The notes beneath the pieces were generated by a model, which searched no databases, was not told where the DNA came from, and worked only from the letters and a program-made list of their open reading frames with translations. 64,000 nt of DNA from assembly GCA_963921195.1 (NCBI GenBank), contig OY992539.1, positions 41,062,299 through 41,126,298 of the forward strand, given 5' to 3'. Positions within the stretch are counted from its first letter, which is position 1, and every line of letters begins with the position of its first letter. The position numbers were made by a program, and so were the translations under genes. This stretch comes from Pegoplata infirma. Lineage: Eukaryota > Arthropoda > Insecta > Diptera > Anthomyiidae. Of the stretch, positions 1 through 10,490 are shown piece after piece.

Positions 1-256
1 AGCATTTTACCAATAAAATTGTAAATTCACAGTTTTCTTAGCGCAATTAAAATTACAAGGAATTCTAGTGAATTTACTAAATTTTTTTTGTAAAATTATC
101 ATGGAAATTTGTAAAATTACAAAAAAAAATTGTAAAATTAAAAAAAAGTCAATTTCGATCCAAATTTGTTTGTTAAAAAACAAGGAAAACTGCAAAATAT
201 TGGTAAAATGGGATTACGAGACTTTTCCTAGTAATTTGACAAAGTTTTTCTGTGTG
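1..256 (+). mobile_element. TIR family B element, 3' part cut by window start
   Basis: The segment matches the second half of the complete family B copy at 4096-4626: TTTTACCAATAAAATTGTAA blocks, then a GGGATTACGAGACTTTT block and a right end like TGTGTG. It has no coding capacity. The TA expected just after the right end is not preserved. The left half lies outside the window. Other copies are at 37317-37859 (reverse) and 62448-62962. Confidence 0.7.
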
Positions 257-779
257 TTTACTGGTCTGTTTTCCATGAAATTTCTAATATTTATAGATAA
301 CGTATTTTCGACTGGCGCAGTCCTAATATTTATGCCATTTTCGGTTTCTTTTGAAGAATTACTATCAATTTAAAAAACTTTTTAGATCCAATTTCATTTA
401 AATTCAAATTGTGTTGGGCAAAGTGCAGGATATTCATGGATTCGTCCAAATAAAGTTTTTGTTTTTTTAATGTCTATCCATTTTGACATCAAAAATCCCA
501 TTGATATCACTTGGGAGACATTCTCTGTTAGTCTCTTAACTGGTAAATACAGACCACTTAGGCTCCATTTTTTTTGTATGTAGCCACATTTTTATGTTCA
601 TGTGAATTTAGGAAAAAAAAAATAAACCAAAAAAAAATAACCAACGCTAAAGGATTATTGAATGCTAGCAAATCCTTAAAACAAAATATCTTATATGAGA
701 TGCACCACAGTTGGTAACTTTTTTTGTTATCTTTTAAGAGTATTGGCAAATTAATGTCCACAAAAAATGTCAGTTCTAA
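257..779. other. Unassigned AT-rich spacer
   Basis: I see no gene, RNA or recognisable repeat here. Short frames on both strands are low-complexity and lysine/phenylalanine-rich, as expected by chance at this base composition. Confidence 0.5.
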
Positions 780-1015
780 AGTATTTATAAAGAGACATTC
801 TCAGATTCTGAGAAAAAAGTTCTTAGATTCGGAGAGTTTTTTTGTAAAGAAAATTTCTCAGATTCTGAGACATTTTCAAATTTTCAGATTCTGAGACTAT
901 TTAAAAAAAATTAAATTTGTAAAAATCATTATTTTAGAAAAGTTTCATCATCTCACCCTTCTTAGATTCTGAAACATTGCTTGTATAAAAAAATTCTCAG
1001 ATTCTTCCACAAATA
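780..1015. repeat. Degenerate array of TCTCAGATTCTGAGA palindromes
   Basis: Several units carry TCTCAGATTCTGAGA, a palindrome apart from its central base, separated by A/T-rich spacers of about 20-40 bases (for example near 797-812, 858-873 and 885-900). The same unit fills the interior of the hAT element at 6673-8749 and recurs near 16361-16640, 17455-17475 and 25437-25660, so this is probably a fragment of one element family. Confidence 0.65.
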
Positions 1016-1312
1016 AAAAACTTTGTCAAATTACTACACTCAAAAAAAAGTTTGTAAAATTACAAGCAAAAGGTCTTGTAATTCTATTTTACTAATATTT
1101 TTGTCTATTTACAAAAATTCTTTTTTTTTAATAAAACAAAAGCTACCGTGCGCTTTGTAATTTTACTATAATATGTTGGTAAATTTATTTAACAATTTTT
1201 TTAGGTAAATTAACAAAAAAAAATATTATTTTACAAATTAAAAAAAAATTACAAGGTGTTTAGTTGTTTTACACAAGAAAATTGTAATTGTACAACAACA
1301 TTTTATTTGATA

Positions 1313-1600
1313 CACTCAAAAAAAAAGTTTGTAAAATTACAAGTAAAAGGTCTTGTAATTCTATTTTACTAATATTTTTGTCTTTTTACAAAAATTGTTG
1401 TATATTTAATAAAACGAAAACTACAGTTTGCTTTGTAATTTAACTATTATATGTTGGTAAATTTATTTTACAAATTTTTTAGGTAAATTTGCAAAAAAGT
1501 AAATTATTTTACAAATTAAAAAAGTATTACAAGGTGTTTAGTTTTTTTACACAAGAAAACTGTTATTGTACAACAAAATTTTACTTGATGTTATTTAGCT
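1313..1600 (+). repeat. Tandem duplication of the family A left end
   Basis: From 1313 the sequence restarts with CACTCAAAAAAAAAGTTTG and follows the order of 1037-1310: AAAGGTCTTGTAATTCTATT, then TTTACTAATATTTTTGTC, then ACAAGGTGTTTAG. A TA dinucleotide precedes both starts (1035-1036 and 1311-1312). Either the end was duplicated or a second copy inserted at its own end. The reverse copy at 60394-62351 has a single end. Confidence 0.7.
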
Positions 1601-2925
1601 TTCTACCAAAAAAATGTATTATTACAAACATTTTTTTTAAGATCGTTTACAAGGTTTTCAGTTTGAAATGTGTGTATTGAAAAGTACAAAATTCCAATGT
1701 AATTTTACAAAACTTATTTTATTACTAGAATTAATGTTGTTTTACAAAAAAAAATATAATTATTCAACAATAGGACACGCAAAAATTTTCTAAGTTCAGA
1801 TTTTTTTGCGTTTTGAAGTAAAAAATTTATTTAAAAATAATTTTTTATAAATAAAAAATTTATAAGACAAAAATTTTGGAAATTTTTTAAGTTCCGGACA
1901 CAAAAATTTTTTCAACTAATTGTAAGCTTTAGCAAAAAAATTGAATTTTTACACCATTTTTTGGTAATTTGCGTTAAGTAAAATACCACAATTTTTATGT
2001 GTTTCTACTATATAATTGTTCTAGTTTATTTTTTTGTGTTTTTACCATTTTTTTGGTAATTTTACCATATTTTTTGGTATTTTTTTTTTAATTTGGCACC
2101 TAAAATGTCAATATAAAGCTGCCAATTATGAAAAATTATGTTTTTCTTATTTTAACAGGTACTTAAACATCCAAACTACAATATCTCAAAATACTTGTGA
2201 AAATAATTAAAAATTCAAAAAAAAAGTGTTATTTTTTGACTAATTTTTCCTGAAAATATAAGAAATTTCTTGTGTAGCCTCCTTCGCAATTCTCATATGT
2301 TCTACTTAAGAAAAACGAAATTCCGAAAAAAAAAAAATAAAAAAGTGCAGTGTTATACTCTAAAAAGTTTGTTAAAAGTGTTCAAGTGAAAAAAAAATCA
2401 TTTCAGGTTGTTAAAGTGCTACTCCAGCTGCCGAAGAAGGAAAAATAAGATGCACCAATGGAAAAAACCTTTAAATTTACAAAACCAATATGTAAATATA
2501 CCAAATTTTTTGTAAATTTACAAAACAAATATGAAAGTTTAGAAAACAAAATTGTATACTTACAGAAAAAGTTGTAATTTTACAAAAATGAAGTAGAAAA
2601 TACAAAAACAATATTGTAAATACGGCAAAAAAATAAAAAAAATGGTATATTTACAATAAAAATTGTAAATTTATCACTTTTTACTGTAAATATACAAGTT
2701 TTTTGCCATAAAAAACTGTAGTTAAACCAAACAATTTGTAAATCTACAATTTTATTTTTTGATTTTCTACTTTATTTCGTAAATTTACAACTTTTTTTGT
2801 AAGTCTACAATAATATTTTACAAAAAAAATTGTAAATTTACACTTTCTCCCCGTAATTTTTTTGTTAAATCAATTTACAAATTATCCCCGTAACATTACG
2901 GGGATTCTTGCTAGTACATATTTTA

Positions 2926-3580
2926 CACAGAAAAAAATATGGGGAAAAACAATTTGAGTAATCACTTGTTTAAATTTAAAAAAAGTTTTGAGTAATTTTT
3001 TAATTGACGCAATTAAAAATTTACTCAAAAATTTAAAAACAAATTGAGTAAATAATTTAATAAGAATTTAATAGCTTTTTTAATTTTTTTTTGGAATTTT
3101 CTTAGTTTTTTTAATTCTCGTTTAGTTTATAGTTTTTTGTATATATACATGAAAGTTTGTAATCATATTTATAAAAAATTTTTATGTCTTTAAGACAAAA
3201 ATATATTTGGTAAAGTTTGAAAAAACATGTTTTTTTTCTTTGTAAAAAAATATGAAATTTTTTTAACCTTTGTTTTTTTTAGAGTAGAAACAGAATAAGC
3301 CCGGCACGACTTTTTCCATACGGTTTGGCAGATTAAACCGGTGGCCGGCGCCGATGTGAAATAAAACTTGTTCTGTTTTTAAAAGGTGGTGCTTCTTGTC
3401 TGTTCCTGCACTTAATAGTGTCAATTAAAAATTTACTCAAATTTTTTTGGCAAACATTTAATAAATTTTTATTAAAAATTTACTCAATACTATTAAATCG
3501 TTTACTGGTGGAAAATTGAGTATTTTTTTACTCAATAGTATTAAAAATTTACTCAAATGTTTTTTTTATTTCTTTCTGTG
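2926..3580 (+). mobile_element. Nested TIR family C element with proven TA insertion
   Basis: The ends are CACAGAAAAAAAT and its inverse ATTTCTTTCTGTG, flanked by TA at 2924-2925 and 3581-3582. The equivalent point in the other family A copy (near 60465-60475, reverse strand) reads straight through with one TA, so it is a natural empty site. The interior has repeated AAATTTACTCAA blocks around a GC-richer island. A partial copy of the right half is at 23630-24008. Confidence 0.88.
3283..3410. mobile_element. GC-rich 128-bp island inside element C, possible MITE
   Basis: This stretch is much richer in G+C than its surroundings, including CCGGTGGCCGGCGCC. Its borders are imperfectly inverted: GTAGAAACAGAATAAG on the left against the inverse of CTTGTCTGTTCCTGC on the right. 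It is absent from the related copy at 23630-24008. It could be a small nested element or captured DNA. I do not recognise it. Confidence 0.45.
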
Positions 3581-3648
3581 TACAAAACCTGCCCCGTAAA
3601 ATCACGGGGATTTTATGTCATTTTACAAACTTTTTTTTTTTGAGTGTA

Positions 3649-4093
3649 TGCTAAATTCTCAGATACATGAAATGTTTCAGATTTTGGCTTAATTTCAAGA
3701 ATATTAATACATATTTCTTTTGTTCAAAAATTCTCTTTAAACATTTAACTCAATTTATGCATTACACAACTATTACCGTAATTGTAATTCAATATCCGAA
3801 AAATAACATTTCAATTTTCTGTATGTACTTGACTTTTTTCGGAAAAAGTCATAAATTTATTTTCAAAGGAAAAAAAAATCATATTGCTATATCGTACTTT
3901 CATATGGTTTTTCATGTTGTTTTAGTTGGAAATTTAATGTGAAAATATTGACTGAAGGTTACACTTAAATTCCTGCTAGAACAAATTTAAGAGTTAAAAA
4001 ATGTAAAACTTTGTTTTGGAAACTCTAGAAAAGTTGTTGGATTTTTTATTTGTATTTTTTTGGAAATGAAAATGTAATATCCAAACAATGAGG
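3649..4093. other. Unassigned AT-rich spacer
   Basis: The start (AAATTCTCAGATACATGAAA) resembles the palindrome-array DNA left of family A, as expected if family A inserted into it. The rest is unassigned; the 91-residue open frame from 3667 has no recognisable domain and biased composition. Confidence 0.45.
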
Positions 4094-4095
4094 TA

Positions 4096-4626
4096 CACTG
4101 AAAAAAACGTTGTAAAATTACAAAAAAGGCTTAATATTTTTTTTTTCTTGCAACCTACTATTTGACGAGAATTTCTAGTAATGTTGCAAACTTTTTACCA
4201 ATAACTTTGTAGTTTTACAAGCATTTTACCAATTAAATTGTAAATTTACAAATTTTTTGAAGCGATAAACCTCATAAGGAGGTTTCGTAACTTAACTAGA
4301 TTTTTTGCTAACACCTATTTTACGAGAATTCATAGTAACAATTACGAGCTTTTTTGTTATTTAACAAGCTTTTTACCAATAAAATTGTAAATTTACAACT
4401 TTTTTGGCGCAATAAAACTTTCAAGGAAATCTTGTGAATTCACTAGATCTTTTTTGTAAAATTTTCTAAGAAATTTGTAAAATTACAAAAAAAATTGTAA
4501 AATTGCAAAAAAATTTAAATTTCGATCGAAATGTTTTTGTTAAAAAACAAGAAAAACTGTATAATATTGGTAAAATGGGATTACGAAACTTTTTCTAGTA
4601 ATTTCACAAGGTTTTTGTTTTGTGTG
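4096..4626 (+). mobile_element. TIR family B, complete copy, TA target
   Basis: The element starts CACTGAAAAAAACG after TA at 4094-4095 and ends TTTTGTGTG before TA at 4627-4628. It is 531 bp, non-coding, and built from repeated TTTTACCAATAAAATTGTAA and TTTCTAGTAATTT blocks. Reverse copy at 37317-37859, forward copy at 62448-62962, partial copy at 1-256. Confidence 0.82.
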
Positions 4627-4825
4627 TAGCATACGTGCGTAGTGTTACAATGATCAATTGTACTGATATACTGAGAGAAAAATGTCTGCAAAAATTTAAT
4701 TCTTGCCCAAACCATTGAATCATGATAATGTTTTGCTGTATAAATAGGTATTCTTTCCAAAGTAAAATTTTTCTAGAAAAAATAACGCTATATTAATTTG
4801 TCATTCCATGCAAAAACGCATTCAA

Positions 4826-4886
4826 ATATCGGTCGAGGACCGCATTATGTTTATATATATATTATTGTTAAAGGTTTCTAAGACAT
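4826..4886 (-). mobile_element. DINE-1/mini-me remnant, left of inserted foldback
   Basis: The words AAATATCGGTCGAGGACC, then a TATATATATATTATTG tract, then TCTAAGACAT match the DINE-1 signature seen in full at 33616-34296 (reverse). The remnant appears to resume after 5927 as ATCTATCTGTTTGTG, equivalent to the GTCY tract, so the foldback at 4887-5927 landed inside it. Confidence 0.5.
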
Positions 4887-5236
4887 CCCAGTATGCAAAA
4901 TGAGTCGATATCGATTCGAAAAAGAGTCGTTTTCTCTAAGAATTTCATCGATATCGAGTTCGATATATTGTCGATATAAAGCGTGTTTTCCTATGTGGCA
5001 TGCAAGGTGATATAGAATCGAGTTTTGGTACAGGATTCGATTCGATTTTTAATCGAAAATTTCATGAATTTCGATACATTTGTTTTTTAATAATTTAGTT
5101 AATTGTGTTAAAAACGGTAAAAATTACAAAAAAAAATATTTTATTACTTACTACTACTTACTTACAATTATAACTAATTTTTACTTATTTAATTTATTTA
5201 TTCTTTAAATTTAATTTTTAATAATTACTATTTTTA

Positions 5237-5308
5237 TCAGCCTCACTTGAGATTTGAACCCAGAACTCTAAGTTTACTGGTTGAACGCCTTACTCCTTCA
5301 GCCAAAGT
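5237..5308 (-). other. tRNA-like module (reverse strand) in E5
   Basis: On the reverse strand TGGCTGAAGGAG sits where a Pol III A box would be and GGTTCAAATCTC matches a B box, about 40 bases apart. No acceptor stem can be drawn, so this is tRNA-like or tRNA-derived and not a working tRNA gene. Confidence 0.45.
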
Positions 5309-5512
5309 TTGATAATAAAAGTAGTTTTCTAAAATTACTTTTACTAAAATTTGAATTTTTTATTATTATTTGAATTGCCCTTAATTTATAATTTGTATTA
5401 TTATTTGAATTACCCTGTTTTTATATTCATTTTATTTTGTTTTGACGTACTTCTCATAATTTGAAAATATTTTTATTTCAAAATATATATTAGTACAAAC
5501 AAATTTCAAGTT

Positions 5513-5605
5513 GTGTATGGCCTAGTTGGCTAGCAGGTTCGGCAGCTTATGATTTATAGATTTTTGGCCTTGGTTCAAACCCCGGTCGCGGAATTTTTTT
5601 TTTTA
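5513..5605 (+). other. tRNA-like module with perfect A box and following T run
   Basis: TGGCCTAGTTGG (about 5519-5530) fits the A-box consensus TRGCNNAGYNGG at every position, and GGTTCAAACCCC (about 5573-5584) fits a B box. A run of T residues follows at about 5593, as at Pol III terminators. I cannot draw a paired acceptor stem. Most likely a tRNA-derived internal promoter carried by the element. Confidence 0.55.
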
Positions 5606-5944
5606 ATTTTTTTTTTATTGTTTTAGTGTTAGATATTATTTTTTTTAATAATAAAAGTAAAATTTGTGGAATTTTTGTAAAATTTAATAAAACTAAAACT
5701 CGATATTATATCGAAAATAAATATTTTTTTCGATGGAGCAACAAATACGAGAATTCCTAAAATGTAGATTGGAAATCATTTCGAAATCGATTTGTTTTTC
5801 AAAAAAAATATGAGTTCGAGAAACGTTAAAATATCGACTGTATATAATATCGACATCGAATCATTTTTGCGGAAAAGCTTCGAAAAAACTTCGAAAAAAT
5901 TGTCGCCTCGAAACTGTGCAGACTGGGATCTATCTGTTTGTGTT

Positions 5945-6145
5945 TGTGGATAAAAAAGAGTATTTGATTAAAAAAAGTTTTTAATGAAAAATATTATTCA
6001 TAAAAAAAATATTTGATGAAAAAATAAAATTTTGAAAAGAACATTTTTGAAGAACATTTTCAGAACAAAAAAATGGACTGAGCAAAATATGTATGAAAAA
6101 AAAATTGTAAAAAAAAAAACATTGATGAAAAAAATTTTTAATAAA
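5945..6145. repeat. Degenerate TTGATGAAAAAA tandem repeat
   Basis: The strand is dominated by variants of ATTTGATGAAAAAA and ATTGATGAAAAAAA at roughly 15-25 base spacing. The same motif forms arrays at 8855-9122 and 53030-53240, in each case close to a DINE-1 end. No coding potential. Confidence 0.6.
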
Positions 6146-6723
6146 AACAAGTGAGAGTGTTAAATTCGGCTGTGCCGAATCTTTGATGCCCTCCAGCATG
6201 TTAAAATACATGCTGAGGAATACCTTCCCCAACGCGATAAATGTTTACTAAATTATTTATTATGTTTTTCAAACTTTAGTTATACTATTTTCTCAAAATT
6301 TTTATGTTTTTTTTAATCCACGTCCACAAAAGGGGGCGGGACAAAAAAAAACAATATTTTGTAGCCCCGGGGTCTAAGTGTATGACTTTTTAGTTTTCTT
6401 AGTTCTTAAAGGGGGAACTTTTTTGCCCCTTATCCGATTTTACCCATTTCCAAACTTAACCGTTCTATGACCATGAGACACATTCGTGCCAATTTTCAGG
6501 AGTCTAGCTTTTTTATTTTGGACTGAATCGTGTTTTATACAGACGAACGGGAGGACATTCATAGAATGACTTATACTCGATCATAGATCAATAATATAAA
6601 TACTTTATGGGGTCCCCTAGCGATATTTCTATGCGTTACAAACGGAATGACAAAGTGAGTATACCCTTTTAGCATGCGCGGGTACAAGGGGGGGGAAAAA
6701 GGGGAAATTTCCCCCCCCAGACC

Positions 6724-6830
6724 AAATTTCGAAAAGAAAAAAAAAAGGAAAAAAAAGAAAAAAAGAAGAAAAAAAAGAAAAAATAAAGAAAAGAAAAGGA
6801 AAGAAAAAAAAGAAAAAAAGAAAGAAGGAA
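6724..6830. repeat. Polypurine (A/G) tract
   Basis: More than 100 bases are almost entirely A and G on the plus strand (runs of GAAAAAAAA and GAAGAAAAAA). The apparent lysine-rich reading frame here, and its phenylalanine-rich opposite, are products of this composition. Confidence 0.85.
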
Positions 6831-7019
6831 ATTTTATAAAAAAAATTTCGAAGTTCAAAAATTTTTCTATGAAAAATCTGAAAATTTTAAAAGGTAACAT
6901 TTTTAAATTTTTTAAGGAAAAAGTGAATCAATCTGAAAATTAAAAATGTTGATAGTCGAACTTACATTTGTAAAACTATTTTATTTTTTTTTCTAAAAAA
7001 TAAACTTTTTCTATAGAAA

Positions 7020-8480
7020 ACATTCTCAGAATCTGAGACTTTTTTATGTGAAAACTTATTTAAAGGAAAAAGTTTGCAGAAGAATTTTTTTATGGGAAAA
7101 AAGTCTCAGAATTTCTGAATTTGAGATATTTTTTAAGGAAAAAGGTCTCAGAATCTGAGTCTTTTATGAAGAAAAAGGTCTCAAAGTCTGAGACTTTTTA
7201 TTGTTGAAAAATAGTCTCAGAAGCTAACTGAAATGGTAGAAGGTCGCAGAATCTAAGACTTTTTCAACGGGAAAAGGGTCTTAGAATCTAAGACTAATCT
7301 CAGAAAAATGTCTCAGAATCTCAGACTTTTTCTATAGTAAACAGGTCTCAGAATCTTTGACCTTTCTATAGGGAAAAGGTCTTAAAATCTGAGACGTTTT
7401 TTATAGGAAAAAAATTTCCGACAAGGACGTTTTCTATAGGAAAAGTGTTTTAGATTAGGAAAAGATTTCAGAATCAGAAACAGGTCTCAGAATCTGTCAC
7501 TTCTTCTTTAGAGAAAAAGTGCAAGAATCTTAAACTTTTTCTATATAAGAAAAGCTCTCAGAATTTGAGGAAAAATGGGTGCGAATCTGAGCCTTATTCT
7601 TTAGGAATAAGATCTCAGAATTTGAAACTTTTTCTTTAGGAAAAAGGTCTTAGAATCTGAGACTTTTTCTATAGGAAGGTCGAAGAATCTAAGACTTTTT
7701 CTATAGAAAAAAGGTCTCAGAATCTAAAATTTTTTCAGTACTTATATTATTTTTATATTTTGTTGACCTTTTTGTTGTAATTATTAATTTTTATTTCGGC
7801 TTAAGGTCAGAAAAACAATAAAAAACTAAAAAGTTATTTTTAATTTTATTATTTATTTTATTTTTAATTTTCCGATATTTCGGTCAAATTCTTTGACCAT
7901 CATCTGGGATATTTTAAAAAGAAAAACAAATAAAAACTCCGTCTCGACTGTTTATTGTTTGAGATCTTGTCCTTAACTTTTCAGTACGTAACAAATCTAA
8001 TAATCAGAGACCTTTCTATAGGAAAAATGTCTCAGTAATGCTTTAAAATATGAGACTGTAGTAAAATGTCTTAGAATCTGAGACTTTTTCTGTGGAAAAA
8101 AATTCTTAGAACCTGAAAATTTTTCTATACGAAAAAAGTCTCAGATTCTGAGACATTTTTCGTTAAGAAGAAGTCTGATATTCTGAGACATGTTCCCTAT
8201 AAAAAAAAATTTTTCACGAAAAATGTCTCAAAATCTGATATTTTCTATGTAGAAAATTTCTTCTATTAAATTCTCAGATTTAGACTCTTCTTATGTATAC
8301 GAAGCATATACAACTTTCTTTTAAAAATCCGAAAACTTTTCTATACAAAAATAGTCTCAGATCCTGAGACATTTAGTCATTCTTAGACAGTTTCCCTATA
8401 AAAAATATTTTTTTCACGAAAAATGTCTCAACATCTGAAGTTTTCTATGTAGGGAGAATTTCTTCTTTTAAAAAATTCTC
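7020..8480. repeat. Array of about 30 near-palindromic TCTCAGAATCTGAGA units
   Basis: Units of roughly 40-50 bases follow the pattern GTCTCAGAATCTGAGACTTT then TTCTATAGGAAAAA, repeated with drift from 7020 to 7735 and again from 8008 to 8480. Each unit is close to a perfect inverted repeat. Position inside a hAT element suggests amplified transposase-binding sites or simple satellite growth; the sequence does not decide which. The array is broken by an insertion at 7742-7977. Confidence 0.8.
7742..7977. mobile_element. Insertion with 10-bp direct flanks TTTTCAGTAC
   Basis: A 236-bp non-array block interrupts the palindrome array and is bounded by the direct repeat TTTTCAGTAC (7732-7741 and 7978-7987). 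It contains TTTCGGTCAAATTCTTTGAC followed by CATCATCTGGG, a hairpin-like motif of the kind seen at the 3' ends of RTE- or Penelope-type retroelements. The long TSD would fit retroposition. Family assignment is tentative. Confidence 0.5.
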
Positions 8481-8854
8481 TTCCTTATGTATACGAAAAA
8501 TATACAATTTTCATTAAAAACAAATTAACAAAAAAAAAATGATCTAAACGAAATATGATCATGAAAAACAAACCTTATTCGGCAAAAAATAATAAATTTG
8601 ATGATTTTATAGCTATCCCATCACTTTTTTTTTGTAAAAAAAACGTATCCCTTTTTTTTTGCTCGTCAACAAAGGAGAATTTATGATTTTTTTTTGAAGT
8701 AAAAAAAAAATTTTCCCCCCCCAAACCCAAAAGCTGTACCCGCCACTGCCTTTTAGGGTATAGAAATAAACATATCGCGACCTTGGGACAACAAGGTTCT
8801 ATCTGTGCCTATTTCTTTAAGCAAATAGAACCTTGTTGTTCTAAGGTCTCGATA

Positions 8855-9122
8855 CATGAACAAAATATTGATGAAAAAAAATAATGATAAAAAAAAAAAA
8901 ATATTGAAAAAAAAAAATATTGATGAAATAAAATATTGATCAAAAAAAAAAATGATGAGAAAAAAATATTAATGAAAAAAATATACGTAGGTTTAAAAAA
9001 ACAAAATTTTTGATAAACACAAAAAAAATTATTGAAAAAATATGTATGAAAAAAGAATATTGATGAAAAAAATTGATGAAATACATAATGATGAAAAAAA
9101 ATATTGATGAAAAAAAATATTA
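8855..9122. repeat. ATTGATGAAAAAA tandem array
   Basis: At least nine drifted copies of AATATTGATGAAAAAA occur here, matching arrays at 5945-6145 and 53030-53240. It directly follows the end of the split DINE-1 copy. Non-coding. Confidence 0.7.
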
Positions 9123-9274
9123 TAAGGGTTCAAGTTGAGAAAATGCGGAAGAAAAATTTAGTTTCTATAAGTTATAGACATTTCTGGTATTCCCATACCG
9201 GTTTCAAACACTCCAGTTAGTGTTATCATCAGTAGGATTTTAAATGTCGGTTTGTCTTGTCAATGGAAATTGTT

Positions 9275-10347
9275 TTTATACCCTCCACTCTAGTGATGAG
9301 GGTATATAAAAGTTTGTCATTCCGTTTGTGACACCTCGAAATATTGGTCATGATCCTCGATTGATTTTAAGACGATTTAGCGATGTCCGTCCGTCTGTCC
9401 GTATATCTGTCTGTCTGTTGAAAACACGCTAACTTTTGAAAGACTTTACAGAGGCTCCTGAAGTTTGGAATACATCGCTCATTTACTTGTATAGTGTCAA
9501 AACTCAAAATGTTTCATTTTGCAGAAAACGCGTTTAAAGTTTACAATTGTAACTGGTTGTTCATTGAAAATGGCCGGTACATAGAAAATGTAATAATTAT
9601 GTATTTTCTTCTCAAATGATGAGTTTTAAAGATATAAATACGAATTTTTGACACAATATAAAGCATGATATAACGAAAAATGCTGCATTATTAACTCAAA
9701 AATCACATCTTTTGAGTTATGACACTATACAAGTAAATGAGCGATATGTTGAGCATTTTCCTAGTCAGGTTAGAATTGTAATCCAGAGAAATCGGTCCAG
9801 TGGTTCAAAAGTTATGAGCAAAAGGTTGAATTTAGGCAATGGTTTTTCGTGAATTTACGAGATAAAAAACACGCTAACTTTCGAAAGTCTGCTGGGGATG
9901 CTGAAACTTGGCATATATATTTGTCGTTCCCCTAGCCTGGTTCGTATTGAATTTCAGCCAAATCGGTAAAGTGGTTCAAAAATTATTAGCAAAACCGTGA
10001 ATTTCAGATTAGTTTTACCTTAAATTCACTTGTTGAAAACCCGTTAAACATGTTTTAAAAACTAAGTCAAAAAATATTTTACCACTCATTTTTGTCACCT
10101 TAAACATTTTTACACTAAAAAATACACTTGAAAAAAATTTTACACTCAAAAAAAAATTTACACTCATAAAAAATTTTTGTAAATTATTTTTTTTTTTTCA
10201 AAAATTACTAAAAAAAAAAAAGTTTACACAAAATAAAATATTTCTAATCATATTTTTTCACGTTAGAAAATTTACTATCACTTAAAATGGGCATTGTGGA
10301 GGGTATTCATAGATTCGGCGAAGTCGAATTTAACTTTTCTACTTGTT
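9275..10347 (-). mobile_element. DINE-1/mini-me copy, subtype 2, reverse strand
   Basis: Read on the minus strand it begins AACAAGTAGAAAAGTTAAAT, has the TTCGACTTCGCCGAA hairpin, and ends in GAGGGTATAAAAA. Within it are TTTGTCATTCCGTTTGTGAC, CCTCGAAATATTGGTC and the (GTCY)n tract GTCCGTCCGTCTGTCC at 9388-9403. Repeated AACACGCTAACTTT blocks mark the body. A 268-bp MITE is nested at 9476-9743. Related subtype-2 copies are at 42190-44563, 48236-50558 and 58551-59165. Confidence 0.8.
9476..9743. mobile_element. Nested 268-bp MITE with 24-bp perfect TIR
   Basis: CGCTCATTTACTTGTATAGT at the left is matched exactly by its inverse at the right, and the pairing extends four bases further (GTCA). AT flanks both sides (9474-9475 and 9744-9745). 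Removing the block plus one AT restores the normal DINE-1 order around TACATATGTTGAGCATTT. No coding. Confidence 0.8.
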
Positions 10348-10364
10348 TTCCCTTTATTCGAATG

Positions 10365-10490
10365 CATTTCAAGGACTGCATTCAATATTGAGTTATAAAA
10401 TTGAATGCATTCACTGACTATGAAAATTTAATGATTTTTTTTTTGGAGAATTCATTCGAAAAGGATTTCATTCTTCGAAGCTTTGTATTG
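10365..10490 (+). repeat. GAATGCATT / TTCGAAGCTT interspersed repeat
   Basis: The segment holds CGAATGCATTTCAAGGACTG, TGAATGCATTCACTG and GAATTCATTCGAAAAGGATT. A reverse-strand copy of the right half is at 19146-19235 (AGCTTCGAAGAATGAAATCC). Both look like fragments of an otherwise unidentified repeat. Confidence 0.55.

Larger units (their letters stand above)
1037..3646 (+). mobile_element. TIR family A copy 1, TA target duplication
   Basis: The element starts CACTCAAAAAAAAGTTTG and ends in the inverse TTTTTTTTTTGAGTG. It is bounded by TA at 1035-1036 and 3647-3648, a Tc1/mariner-type target. The interior is made of short TTTGTAAAATTACAAA-like palindromes and GGGGATTTT...CCCCGTAA blocks and encodes nothing. 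A complete reverse-strand copy lies at 60394-62351. Compared with it, this copy has a nested element (2926-3580) and a duplicated left end (1037-1310 and from 1313). Confidence 0.8.
4887..5927. mobile_element. Foldback element E5 with CCCAGT ends and TATCGA-rich arms
   Basis: The ends are CCCAGTATGCAAAA and the inverse of TGTGCAGACTGGG. Both arms hold many ATATCGA / TCGATATCGA words (4908-4980 and 5700-5880). It is flanked by an AT dinucleotide at 4885-4886 and 5928-5929. It carries two tRNA-like modules in opposite orientation, described separately. There is no coding capacity. I do not recognise the family. Confidence 0.65.
6673..8749. mobile_element. hAT-type element, 8-bp TSD CCTTTTAG
   Basis: The ends are CATGCGCGGGTACA and the inverse CAGTGGCGGGTACA, a typical hAT terminus. 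Identical 8-bp duplications CCTTTTAG flank it at 6665-6672 and 8750-8757. Next to each end lies a G or C homopolymer (GGGGGGGG / CCCCCCCC). The interior is a polypurine tract (6724-6830) and a long array of TCTCAGAATCTGAGA palindromes. No transposase is visible, so the element is non-autonomous. The insertion point is the terminal ATACCC of the DINE-1 copy. Confidence 0.88.
6146..8765 (+). mobile_element. DINE-1/mini-me copy split by a hAT element
   Basis: It starts ACAAGTGAGAGTGTTAAATT, followed by the hairpin TTCGGCTGTGCCGAA and GCCCTCCA. Next come AAAGGGGGCGGGACA, GACGAACGGGAGGACATTC, ATCAATAATATAAATACTTT and ATGGGGTCCCC. The last bases resume after the hAT insertion as GGTATAG. This is the same subtype as 33616-34296 and 52030-52945. 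It is a non-coding non-autonomous Helentron by homology to known dipteran repeats. Confidence 0.75.

Noticed and set aside
6571..6943. Overlapping lysine-rich and phenylalanine-rich open frames on opposite strands
   Set aside because: They come from a polypurine tract and a DINE-1/hAT junction; composition alone explains the open frames.
7020..8480. CRISPR-like regular array
   Set aside because: Repeats drift strongly, spacers are low-complexity and share sequence, no associated genes exist, and the DNA is clearly eukaryotic.
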